DNA of 64,000 bases, taken from the NCBI GenBank assembly GCA_013146195.2, contig CM028377.1:171506290-171570289 (forward strand), given 5' to 3'. The stretch comes from Codonopsis lanceolata (taxonomy: Eukaryota; Streptophyta; Magnoliopsida; Asterales; Campanulaceae). A program made the translations under genes and the position numbers. A model generated the notes under the pieces. The model did no database searches, had not been told where the DNA came from, and saw nothing but the letters and a program-made list of their open reading frames with translations. This document shows positions 1 through 9,944 of the stretch, piece by piece. Positions within the stretch are counted from its first letter, which is position 1. Every line of letters begins with the position of its first letter.

Positions 1-1042
1 AGAGAAGGCCTATTGGGGCCTCTCAGCAAAGTCAACCTACCCTTGTGTGAATCTTGTTTGGCAGGAAAAGCTTGCCGAAAGCCTTTTAGTAAGGCAAAAA
101 GAGCCACACATCCATTAGAGTTAGTCAATTCAAACATTTGCGGACCAATGAATGTTAAGGCATGTCATGGAGCTTCCTATTTTCTCACTTTTATCGATGT
201 ACACACGCTACGATTATATTTACCTTATTTCTCACCGCGATGAAGCTCTCAAGTGTTTTGAGCGCTTTCTCGCAGAGGTTGAGAATCAAAAGGATAAAAT
301 CTTAAAAACTTTTAGAACTGACTGGGGCCGTGAGTATTTATCTGATCAATTTAAAGAATTATGTGAGAAAAAGGGAATACGCCGACAGTTGACAATTCCT
401 AGAACTCCGCAACAAAATGGTGTTGCGTAACGGAATCAAACATTGTTGGAAATGGTTAGGTCAATGATGGCACAGGCCAACCTCCCAATTTCGTTTTGGG
501 GGGATGCGCTAATGACTGCCGCCTACATACTTAACCGAGTGCCTTCTAAGTCAGTTCCCACAACCCCTTATGAACTTTGGAAAGGTGAGAAGCCTAAATT
601 GGGGCATCGTCATCCTTGGGGTTGTGCAGGTTATGTCCATAGTACCTCCAATAAGTTTGGAAAACTAGGCCCTAGAGGAAACAAATGTGTTTTCATAAGG
701 TATTCAGATACCTCAAAGGGTTATGTTATGTACGGTGGAAAACCTGACATAGGAATGACTGAATCAGAGTCGCGCAATGTTGATTTTATTGAGAATGATT
801 TCCCACAGATATGTGAAGTTAGGAAAGACTTTGAACTTTTTAAGATGGAAGAAGAACACATGACATCTTTTGGCGAAGGTGGGGAATTGCCTCAACCTAA
901 TCCTACGGTACAACATGAGGTTGAACCTGTGGAAGTCGCCAATGAGAGTCAAGGTGATCTTCATCCGAGTGGGAGTAGGGATTCTAGTGGGAGTCCGATA
1001 CTAGAACGAAGAAGTAAACGTGGAAATATACCTCGTCGTTGA
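1..1042 (+). pseudogene. copia integrase (GAG-pre-integrase plus integrase core), inactivated
   Basis: This segment encodes the copia integrase, which inserts the element's cDNA into host DNA. The Cys-Cys half of the N-terminal zinc finger is visible (CESCLAGKAC, frame 1), followed by the catalytic core. A frameshift at about 200-240 moves the reading to frame 2. Two catalytic acidic residues are lost: the first Asp, normally before the CGPM motif, reads Asn (SNICGPM), and the codon for the final Glu after PQQNGVA is a TAA stop at 428-430. The C-terminal part contains FWGDALMTAAYILNRVP, typical of copia. It ends at a TGA (1040-1042) where the frame would otherwise continue into reverse transcriptase. 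No functional integrase can be made. Confidence 0.88.
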
Positions 1043-2104
1043 TTCGCGATCGAAGAGGAATCTTTCCTAACTACTTCTTTCAATTCTAGTGAGCCTACAT
1101 CGTTCAAAGAAGCACTTTCTTTACCTACAAACAGTGAATGGATGACTGCAATGGAAGATGAAATTTCCTCTATGAAAAAGAATCAGGTTTGGGAGTTAGT
1201 TGATCTTCCGCAAGGTCGCAAGACTATTGGAAACAAATGGGTTTTCAAAGTCAAGCGAAAGGCAGATGGATTAATTGACAAATATAAGACACATCTTGTG
1301 GCGAAAGGCTTTACCCAAAGAGAGGGTTTAGACTATGAGGAGACATTCTCCCCTGTGGTGAGATTTTCCTCTGTTCGCCTAATCCTAGCGATAGTAGCAC
1401 ACATGGATCTAGAACTTTATCAGATGGATGTTAAAACTGCATTTCTCAATGAAGAACTAGATGAAGAGATCTATATGACTCAACCAGAGGGTTTTGAAGT
1501 CAAGGGACAAGAGCGCAAAGTGTGTCGACTCAAACGTTCCATCTATGGTCTCAAACAATAATCTAGATAGTGGTATATTCGTTTTCATCAAGCGATAACC
1601 TCAATTGGCTTTGTGATTATTGAGGAAGACCACTGTGTGTATGTTAAACGATCCAAGAAAAAGATCTTGATTCTGTCATTATATGTTGATGACATCTTAC
1701 TAGCTGGGAATGATATGGAGATGATAAATGCCACTAAAGAGTGGCTGTTTGTGCTTTTCGATATGACAGACATTGGTGAAGCAAGCTATGTGCTTGGAGT
1801 AAAAGTCATTAGGGATCATTCGAAAAGATTTCTCGGTTTGTCTCAAGAGACTTACATTAAGAAAGTTATCGAACGATTTGGCATGACTAACTTAAAACCC
1901 GTTGTCACTCCAATGGAAAAAGGATGTGTCCTTAGTATAAACCAATGCCCTAAGAATGAAGAAGAGAAGAAGAGAATGTCTACGACTCCATATGCGAATG
2001 CGGTAGGAAGCTTGATGTATGCTATGGTGTGTACTCGGCCTGACATATGCTTTGCAGTAGGGATGTTGAGTCGATTCCAAAGTAACCCTGGACCTCAACA
2101 CTAG
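1043..2104 (+). pseudogene. copia reverse transcriptase, with premature stops
   Basis: Copia reverse transcriptase, which copies element RNA into DNA. Visible blocks in order are KWVFKVKRKADG, YKTHLVAKGFTQ, YEETFSPVVRFSSVR, QMDVKTAFLNEELDEEIYM, RSIYGLKQ and the catalytic LYVDDILLAGND at about 1680-1715. The frame is continuous but interrupted by TAA at 1559-1561, TAG at 1568-1570 and TAG at 2102-2104. The last two can be read as a Gln and a Trp codon changed by C-to-T or G-to-A, as expected from deamination of methylated DNA. The active-site Asp pair survives. Confidence 0.9.
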
Positions 2105-2656
2105 ATGGCAGTGAAGAGGGTTCTGCGTTACTTGGTGGGAACCACAAATTTAACCCTATATTACCAAGGTGGGGATTTGAGCTTGAAAGGTTTCACTAAC
2201 GCGGATTGGGCTGGAGATGTAGATGGTTATAAATCTACTTCGGGATACACTTTCCTCCTTGGTGGTGGAGTTATCTCTTGGAGTAGCAAGCGACAGACTA
2301 GCACCGCCCTATCTATGATGGAGTCAGAGTACATGGCTTGCTCAGCTGCGGTTTAAGAAGCTGTGTGGTTGAGGAGTTTTCTTCAACATCTTGATGTTAC
2401 GACGCATGTGGATCGTCCTGTAGTCATTGTTTGTGATAGCATGGCTGCTTTAGGTTACACTAAAGATCCCAACTATCATGGGAAGACGAAACACATTAAC
2501 ATCAAGTATCATTTCACTAGAGACATGGTTGCAGAAAAGAAAGTTGTTCTAGAATATATTCCTACTAGAAGCATGTTGGCTGACCCTATGACTAAACCTC
2601 TAGCTAGAGAGATCCTTCAGGATCACATGTTGGGTCTAGGGCTTCGTAGGATTTGA
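2105..2656 (+). pseudogene. copia RNase H, one in-frame stop
   Basis: C-terminal RNase H domain of the copia polyprotein, which removes RNA from the RNA-DNA hybrid. Recognisable motifs are NADWAGDVDGYKSTSGY, the block SMMESEYMACSAAV around the catalytic Glu, and the C-terminal TKHINIKYHF and ADPMTKPL. A TAA at 2354-2356 interrupts the frame between the AAV and EAVW motifs. The natural end of pol is the TGA after LGLRRI at 2656. Confidence 0.88.
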
Positions 2657-3741
2657 TTTTTATTTTGAGAACACTTATGTTGACATTTTATTATTATTTT
2701 TCATTATCGTTTGAATAAATTGCAGTTTCATTTTATTCCTTTTATATGTTAATTGGATGTTTCAATATGAAATTGCGTAACATATATATTTTGATTGAAA
2801 AGATGTCGTGGATATTGAATTGGCCCTCTCACACGGGTAATTCACCTTGTCGCTAGGTGGGCGAGCAAGTTGAGATAGTAAAAGTCTTTGGCACCTACGA
2901 AGGGGGGTACGCAAATGACATTACATTTATCGCCTTGGCATACGGCCAAGATGAGACCTTTTATAAGGTCGACTTTATATCCCAAGGAAAAATCCGAATG
3001 TGAGATCTTAAAAGAGAGACACTAGAAGAGTGACTGCTTTTAAGTACTCAAGTTAGACGCCAGAAGGGCGGCTAGACTAAGGTTCGTGTGACGTTTGAGC
3101 ATGACATGCCTACTTCGTGTGGGAGTTCCGTCATAGCATACACTTCATACTGTATGTGACTATAATGTGACTTAAGAAAGTGATTGAATGATCCCTGCTT
3201 CATCACTGTGTGAGTTCTAGTGATCAAATCCAGATCACAATTATACCCTATGTGACTTAGAACTATATCATGAACTTGGACGTTGATGATGCTACTTTGG
3301 CATGCCGACCAACGGGTTATGCACATACAGTCCTACGGAGCATTGCTGGGAAAGCAGTTAACCAAGAGTGATTAATATGAGTGTCTAAGGAAGATAGTAT
3401 GATATGCATCTCTATTTTTGTGTTTTAATGCCAAGGCGATCATATTGAACATACGGTTCAAGAGGTTGATCTTGATACACAAACATATTGAGATTTAAGC
3501 ACAGCTATTGAGGGATTGAGGATGCTTAAATTGATGCATATATACGGTCTGGGGTATAGACGAGTTTTGTTTTCTAACGAGGACGTTCTATACTGGTCAG
3601 ATGGTGATTTGGTATAGCGCTCCACCCTTTATCTTTCTCGTCATGTCGCACGCTTCACTTCCAGTATGAAGAGACAGTGTTTAACGGGTTTTGATGATAC
3701 GATGTGGTTAGAGAAGTGAGTCCATGTGTACGAGTGGGAGA
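2657..3741 (+). other. copia 3' untranslated internal region and polypurine tract
   Basis: About 1.1 kb between the pol stop and the LTR with no coding capacity on either strand. It belongs to the element: 3541-3741 matches a second, diverged copy at 42840-43045. The purine run GAGTGGGAGA at about 3732-3741, directly before the LTR, is the likely primer site for plus-strand synthesis. Confidence 0.7.
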
Positions 3742-4230
3742 TGTTAGTAATTGGGTTTGTGGCCCGATTATTTAGTCCCGCCCACATGGAAAATATATTT
3801 ATATTATTATTAATTGGTTAATGAGTTTTCTAATCCAAATGGGTTTAGGATTGACTTAACCTACAAGAAATAGGTTTCTTGGTAATAATATAAATAGGGC
3901 AACAAAAGGGATAAAACCCTAATACACTATCTTAAGGAACACGTCCTCTATCAAAAGGTGCCGCCCATCTCACTCCCTAAATTCTATCTCACCAAAATAC
4001 TCCCTCTAGCCTAACCATTAAGAGGCTTGGATTTGCGGTGTGAACCAGTATTGATATCCGTGCTCCGTGATATGAATCCGACGAGAGAGATTTGCAGGTT
4101 TGTAGATCTTGGTATACGAAGATCGTAGCTCAAACGAAATTCTTCCGCTTCGCACAAGGTACAAGTTCGCACAAGGTAATTTATGATTACTGTCTTGATA
4201 ATGAACTTGTATGATATATAATTAGATATA
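3742..4230 (+). repeat. copia 3' LTR (5' portion), starts TGTTAG
   Basis: The LTR begins TGTTAGTAATTGGG directly after the polypurine tract. Part of it recurs at 43047-43195 and part at 49690-49990, which confirms it as a dispersed repeat. It contains TATAAATAGGG near 3890, a plausible core promoter. It runs at least to about 4200. A Mutator-like insertion at 4231 splits the sequence, and related flank resumes at 5619. The terminal CA was not identified. Confidence 0.72.
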
Positions 4231-5627
4231 TGTTTAAATCTCAATTTGGTCACCCTACTTTCGGCCAAAAGTCATTAAGCTCACTCTACTTTTTTTTTCC
4301 TCAATTTAATCACTTTACTTGGCTTCGTCATTCAATAAGGTCACTTGAGTAATTTTTTTTCTGTTATGTTGGATGGAAATCATTGAAAAGACCAAAATAC
4401 CCTTATTAAGTTAAAAGGTTTTACTCTCAATGTTAAAAATTGAGGGTTCAAACTAAAAAATAAAACTAAACATTACAAATAAAAACTAAAAAGGGTATCA
4501 TTGATTCCAATTTCATCATCAAACCCATTTCGATTAATCCATTTGATTATTTCGATTCATTCTCCAGTAAAGAAAATCAAACCCCAAGATTTGTCAAAGC
4601 CACTGTTACCGTACACTCTCCCGTGGTGGTACCTTTATGGCCACTTAACCTCAACAACATCCCAATTGGTAATGGAAAATCCACAAAGAAGCCAGCCGAA
4701 TCCCAAACAGGGTTTTGGTGAGAAGAAGCTCCCTGAAAAGAAGATCGATGAAAAGATTGAAGAAATTGAGAGCCAGATTAGTCGGTTGGCATCGAGATTG
4801 GAAGCGCTGAGGCTTGAAAAGGCGGGGCTAAATGCAAAGAATCTTGAAAAGAATGGGAGGGCGGTGGCTGCGAAGTTCATGCAGCAAGGTAGTGTTACAT
4901 ATCCAGGGAACAATTCACCACCAGCCATTCTGATTGGAGATGATGGCGATAAGTGGTGAAGTGAAGGAGGCCGGCTGGAAGAAGATTCGGCTAGTAAGGA
5001 GATGGGTGACAGATCGATGTGCAGATGGAGGGAGACGAGAGCGGAAGGGCTGGCGGGTTTGGCCGGATCACGAAGGAGATCGGCAGAGGAGGAGCAGTGA
5101 GAGGGCTGGGGGTTCGCTTGTCTTGGGCCGTCTGAGATGGAGGATGGCGTGTTGACAATTCGAGGGCGGTGTTGGCCGATTTGAAGGTTGAGGCGGCCGC
5201 CATGAAAGATCTCGATCTCGGGTTGTTGATGGAGGCGATTGATGGGGGCGGCGGCGGCCATGGGGGGCTTTGAGGAGTATTTGATGTCACAGTAAGATCA
5301 CGTGGAACTGAAAGCTGTAGGGTGAAGAAGAGATATGAGATCCCTAGTGAGCTTGTGATGCCTAAGACATTGAATCCTCTGAATCGCCGTCCCTGACCCG
5401 ACATCTCCATTGTTCCAAGAATTCTGTAAGGTTAAAAAAGCTAGAAAGGGTATTTTTAGATTTTCATAAAATTTTTAAGGTTTCCAACAAAATAATTGAA
5501 TGGAGTGATGAACTTGATATTTATGTCCAAGTAGAGTGATTAAATTGGGGAAAAAAAAAGTAGAGTGAGCTTAATGACTTTTGGCCGAAAGTAGGGTGAC
5601 TAAATTGAGATTTAAACCTTAGATATA
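4222..5627. mobile_element. Mutator-like element (possible Pack-MULE), 9-bp target duplication
   Basis: The element body is 4231-5618 (1388 bp). It has terminal inverted repeats of roughly 100 bp: the left end TGTTTAAATCTCAATTT mirrors the right end, and the match continues past CACTCTACTTTTTTTTTCC. The 9-bp sequence TTAGATATA flanks both sides (4222-4230 and 5619-5627), the duplication length typical of Mutator. There is no transposase inside. Instead there is GC-richer coding-like DNA (4672-5400), the pattern of Pack-MULEs that carry host gene pieces. Confidence 0.85.
4672..4959 (+). CDS. short coiled-coil ORF inside the Mutator-like element, possible captured gene fragment
   Basis: A 95-codon frame starting MENPQRSQPNPK and ending GDDGDKW; an in-frame start at 4501 would extend it, but the extra residues look non-coding. 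Residues about 24-60 are Lys/Glu/Leu-rich with heptad spacing (IDEKIEEIESQISRLASRL), a probable coiled coil. The DNA is richer in GC than the element's ends. I do not recognise the parent gene with confidence. A further coding-like stretch on the same strand at 5283-5390 (RYEIPSELVMPKTL) could be a later exon of the same parent. Expression is unknown. Confidence 0.45.
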   Translation: MENPQRSQPNPKQGFGEKKLPEKKIDEKIEEIESQISRLASRLEALRLEKAGLNAKNLEKNGRAVAAKFMQQGSVTYPGNNSPPAILIGDDGDKW

Positions 5628-5769
5628 TCCTTCAGGACATTTTCAGGTCGGATCGGATGGGTTAACCGGTTATGATTTGTAATTGTCATGCCTATATGTT
5701 CAAATGTGAAAGTTATATATTGGCTTCGTTTTGTCCTGCGTTTTAGTTGATTTGTCTGCGTCCTACTAA

Positions 5770-6075
5770 TAAACATTGGGCCAAATTACACAATTTTCCC
5801 CAAAATATACACTAAATCCTAGATCACTACCCAGTGTAAGGTTTGTGCCAATTTAATACATGATGTTGCTATTTGTGCCAAATAGCTACATAGGGCTAAT
5901 TTTTGTTAGTGAAAAAACTTTAATTCAAGCACTCTTAAGTTAGGCCATATGTAGCTATTTGACATAAATGGCAACATCATGTACCAAATTGAGATAAAAT
6001 TATGTTGGGTAGTGATCTGCGATTTGGTGTATACTTCGGGGGGGGGGGGGAATTTATAATTTGGCCTAAACATTG
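5770..6075. mobile_element. Mutator-type MITE, 288 bp, 9-bp target duplication
   Basis: The element body is 5779-6066. It starts GGCCAAATTACACAATTTTCC and ends with its imperfect inverse closing AATTTGGCC. TAAACATTG is duplicated at 5770-5778 and 6067-6075, the 9-bp target site of Mutator elements. It is too short to encode protein. A poly-G run (about 6040-6052) lies near the right terminus. The GGCCAAA..A(C)ACACAATT ends resemble the start of the sequence at 43195. Confidence 0.85.
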
Positions 6076-6177
6076 AAAATATAAGGTAACTAATAAAACT
6101 TCATGGGAAATAAAAAAATAAAGAAAAATAATTATAAATGATAAATGCTGTTTTATTTTACGAAGATTGAATGCAGG

Positions 6178-6671
6178 ATTGTAAGACCATCTCCAACAGT
6201 TTGGTGTAAAAATTGCATCGATATTTTAAATTGGTGTAATTTCTACACCAATTTTTTTCCATCATCTCCAACAATTCTACTACAAAGTTACTCTAAAAGA
6301 AATATTCTAAATATATTCTTCATTATTCTATTTAAAATATAAATTTAATTTGTATTAATGTATTTTAGCAAAACAAATGTATTATTTATTGAATTAATAT
6401 TATATTAAATTAAATAGTGTGCATTAAAAATAATAATTTAATACCTGAATTTAATTGAGACCAAAATACAAACATATTAAAATTAATAATTAATTGCAAG
6501 ATATTAATAAAGACTAAAATACAAACATTAAAATAACTGAAATAGACAAGTAAATATGCATATGAAAATAAAGCTAAATCCAAGCATTTAATCTTTTGAA
6601 TTTGTAAATTCATCCCATAAACTATTGATTAACGCATCCCGAAGTGCAATATGAACGCTTTTATCATTTTG
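6178..6671 (-). mobile_element. PIF/Harbinger element, 3' fragment, truncated by Tat element A
   Basis: The terminus near 6180 carries GACCATCTCCAACAG, a sequence common at the ends of plant PIF/Harbinger-type elements. On the minus strand, 6671-6588 encodes the last residues of a transposase-like protein: HIALRDALINSLWDEF then a TAA. This matches the usual C-terminal pattern of PIF transposases (H..L..DLIEH.W..). The frame is cut at 6671/6672, where the Tat LTR begins, so the LTR element inserted into the transposase gene. The rest of the element was not found. Confidence 0.6.
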
Positions 6672-7287
6672 ATGCGTCCAAAATTATTCAAGAACACACT
6701 GGGCTTAACAAACTGGATATATGAGTTTCAATCTATCCAAATCCTTCAAGGCCCAACCCTGAAATGCAAACACTAACCGTGAACTAGGCAGGGGCTTTCC
6801 CTGCAAATGCACTCTGGCGTAAGAATTAGTAATCACCCAGCTGAGTAAATAATTTGACATAGTTTAGCCTTGTTTAGAAAATCACATACCTCCCTCATTT
6901 GATTTGAGAGATTTTAAAGCCTTGTGGGGGTCTGATTAACTTCCCATTCAATGCCAGAGCGTGTTTTGCGGGCACATTAACTGTCACGTCCAACCTAACG
7001 GCCGCATCCTGAATGTGGAGGTGAGTTTCACAAAAGTAACCGCCCACGTCCAGGATGACCGTTATCGCATAACCGAGCATGGAAGCCTGCTCGCTGCTCA
7101 CTTGCCTGCTTAGCACCTGGCACCCAGCTCTCTATCTACTTAGCCCCTAGACTTCTGAGAAGTAAATGCTCGCCCTTTAGATCATGGTGACTAAAGTCTT
7201 GCCGCTGCCCGCTCATAGCTTTAACTTGGACTTTATGGAATGTACGTGCTTCACTCGTGACTAAAGAAAATGTGTTAGAAGTATGCT
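6672..7287 (-). repeat. 3' LTR of Tat copy A (outer boundary approximate)
   Basis: The 6672 end reads TGATGCGTCCAAAATTATTC; its inverse equals the end of copy B's LTR. Inside, TAACGGTCATCC and CAGTTAATGTGCCCGC (minus strand) match motifs shared by the LTRs of copies B and C. The LTR start cannot be placed exactly because antisense-gene homology already begins by about 7288, which implies a deletion between LTR and gene. Confidence 0.65.
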
Positions 7288-9497
7288 GGAACTCGGGTTT
7301 GAACCCGACATGGCTCTGTTCAGAAAATTCTTTTTTATTTTACTTGGACAAAAAGAGCGGTCATATTACGGGCTGATCCAACCCTAATTAATTCAAGCTC
7401 CTCACCGAAGGCCCCAACAAGGTTGATGCTTGGGACGGAAAAGCCTTGCTCGTCGAATCTCGAGTCGGATGGCCTTTCGCCCCATATCTGGAAGACTTGG
7501 AGATTGCCAAGTATGACAGGAATGCTTTTCGGGCAGGAGAACCCCAAATTGCGAAAGCATTCAGGAGTCTGCTCGACATCAAGGAAGGAAAAAATGGATA
7601 AGTTTGGGTGCTAGACTAGGTAGCTCTTACATCCGATGCCTCTCTTCTTCGTCTAGCCGGTGTGTTGAACTGGCCTGTAGAAGGAATAGAACCCAGGGTT
7701 AGTATGGATGTCGAAGAACCTCACCCATACTGGGGCAACTGTCACGGAGGAAGATTCCCTGGCGAGTGCCCAGACTGCGAGCTAGCTAGGACCAACTGTA
7801 CCCTTGTCTTTTCACTGAATGGTTGCATATTAATTTTCCAATCTAGCTTTCCCTTGCGCTTTATTTCAACTCAAACTTTTATAACCCCTTCATGAATTTT
7901 CTTGCAGACATGAGGCAACTGGAAGACTCCAACAGATTTTTCCAAGCCATGAAGAGGGGTTCAACTAGGAGGAACACTCAACTGTCCAACCAGGCGCCTG
8001 CTTCTCTTCCGACTGTCCCTGCTACAAACACAGGCCGTGGTGCGAGCTGAGGGCGAAATGAGCCTGACCGAGCTGCTACACCCATATCCATTACCATACC
8101 GGCCCCTCAGTTCCTGCTATCACCTTACCTGCTACTACTACCTCGGCCATCCTAGCGGGTGAAACATTGTCAACCAAGTGTCCAGCTCCTGAATTACCGA
8201 CTGATCGGAGAACCAGATCGAGGACAGACAGAACTGATCCTGTCGAAACGTCAGGCTCCCAAGTGCCCGCATGGCAGAGAGAAAATTTTCAAATGCCTGA
8301 GACCCGAGAACTTGCCGCCAACATAACTGCAGAGTTGGCCGATGTTCCAGACTTAGCCAACATTAACACGAACAGATGTGGAGGGCACGCCGCCACAATC
8401 GGGCTGGGCATAATTAAAAGGCTTCGCCATACCAGCATCCGAAAAAGAAGTGCCGAACATTCCAGCTCGGTCCTGGTTGGTGAGATCGGGATGTGCATGG
8501 CTGAGGTAGCTAACTCCCTTACCATCTCGTAAAAATAGATAAACCCCACATGCTTTGTTTTTAACTTTGTGCTTTATTTCCAGTTGGCCACCAAAACTGA
8601 GCTGCTATACGATCGACTTCTCGACAATCTTAAATCTTCCAGCTCGTTGACCGAAGAGAAAAACAGCCTTGAAGAACAAGTCAACACTCTCCGGGCTGAA
8701 CTCAAACAGAGCGAAGAATCCGTAACCATGAAAGTGACTAAGCTTTCGAAGCTTGAAGAGGAGAAGAGGACTCTGGAGGCTCACCTCAACTTTTCCAAAA
8801 ATCTGAGGAGACTGCCCTTAACAGCATTAGGCAAGTGAGGAAAGAGCTCAAAGAAGCCCTCAAACAATTGGAGCAAGCACATGTGGAAGCATCCGAGAAG
8901 GAAAAGAAGCTAAGGGAAGAGCTGTCTCAGCTTAATGAGGAGCAGAGGCAAACAATAATCGCTGATTATAAAAACTCTGAGGACTTCCAAACAAGTGTTG
9001 AAGACGAGGCCTACCCTTTCTTCCTCCAAGGGGTGCACCATGTCTTGAGACAGCTAGCGTGCAATGGGATGGATATTCGACCCGAGGTGCTCACTGAATG
9101 GGGAACTAACACCCCCTTCTGCCCCTCTGCCCGTTCGGGACATGCTTTGGTACCCTACACTGAGGACGAATTGACCTCTCTAGCCCAATCAGACACACAA
9201 CAAGGGCTTGCTGCTTGGACCCCTCCAAAGACCGCCGAAATAACGGTAACAGATTTGATGACCCAGATCTGGATGACCAAGTCACAAGAGGCCGCAACTT
9301 TGGCTGCCCATGCTGCCGGCGATGGTGAAGTGGTGGTAAATGTGGACGGGAAGGAAGGCCAAGGAGAAGAGACCACTACTGCCCCATTGGAAATTCCTTC
9401 GGACCTTGAAAGTGTATTTCACGACCTTTGTAACTTTAATGTCTGTTGCATAAATAATTTCATCTTTTTATCTTGCAATTTCCAAGCTTTCTTTTAA
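7288..9497 (+). pseudogene. antisense gene of Tat copy A: 'putative gypsy type transposon' domain plus coiled coil
   Basis: This gene runs opposite to gag-pol. Its first part (7288-7590) keeps KVDAWDGKA and GWPFAPYLEDLE, matching copy C on the minus strand (KVDKRDGKAFLIESSGWPFA); the domain resembles the plant 'putative gypsy type transposon' family. A second part (about 7640-7800) has VLNWPVEG and HPYWGNCHGGRFPGEC. TTTTCTTGCAG at about 7901-7911 looks like a splice acceptor. Another intron is predicted at 8506-8583. After it comes a Glu/Lys-rich coiled coil (8584-8960) and an acidic tail. Damage: 5' truncation, stops, and a one-base shift near 8800. Function is unknown; related antisense genes are described from Tat-lineage elements such as Grande and Retand. 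Confidence 0.7.
8506..8583 (+). other. predicted 78-bp intron in the antisense gene of copy A
   Basis: The donor GTAGCTAA directly follows the codons for GMCMAE (ending 8505), and the acceptor TTTATTTCCAG ends at 8583 just before LATKTELLYDRL. The open frame on both sides is in phase 0. In copy C the equivalent exon also ends GMCLAE and is followed by GTAAATAC (donor at 21513-21512, minus strand). The shared exon end in two diverged copies supports real splicing. Confidence 0.6.
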
Positions 9498-9944
9498 TGT
9501 TATTACTTGCATCCATAGAGTAATTTATAATACTTTCCAAACGTAATCTTCTCAATCAAACAAGTATTTACCAGGCATGTCAAAGAGAAAAAACATATTT
9601 CACTCGAACATCAACCGCCTCAATCGAGCAAAGAAAAACCTAGCTCGCCGAAAGAGGCATAATCGAGGAAATGAGCTCGAACACCAAACCTTTTTCACGA
9701 ACATAAATTTCTTTCTAGTGAAAAAGAGAATAATCGAGCTAACAATTGCACACCACTCGAACACCAACTTTTTAATCGAGCAGGTAAAAAACCCATGCGC
9801 ATTAAAAAGCATAATCGAGATAACATTAGCACAATAGCTATGAGAAAATAAATGACACCCAAAACACTCATTTTTTTGTCCCCACTTTCAATCAAGCAAA
9901 AAGAAGAACAAACCGCTTACACATTTTCCATCAACGATAATATT
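9498..9944. repeat. degenerate tandem repeat zone between pol and antisense gene (copy A)
   Basis: This AT-rich stretch has repeated units containing GCATAATCGAG and CTCGAACACCAA, spaced about 70-80 bases. By position and motif it corresponds to the hairpin-repeat array of copy B at 63297-63700, here in reverse orientation and decayed. I see no gene. Confidence 0.5.

Larger units (their letters stand above)
1..5769 (+). mobile_element. Ty1/copia LTR retrotransposon, 3' portion, decayed
   Basis: The window opens inside the pol gene of a copia element. The domain order GAG-pre-integrase, integrase, reverse transcriptase, RNase H is that of Ty1/copia. A long untranslated tail (2657-3741), a purine-rich tract (GAGTGGGAGA) and a 3' LTR starting at 3742 follow. 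The 5' LTR, gag and protease lie outside the window. From 152 to 2656 the pol frame never shifts but has six premature stops, so decay has been mainly by point mutation. A Mutator-like element (4231-5618) interrupts the 3' LTR or the sequence just beyond it. The right end is uncertain because I could not identify the LTR's terminal CA. Confidence 0.9.

Noticed and set aside
4635..5261. 208-codon minus-strand frame in the Mutator-like element
   Set aside because: It is the complement of purine-rich coding-like DNA read on the plus strand, is Ser/Pro-rich without motifs, and crosses the likely captured exons.
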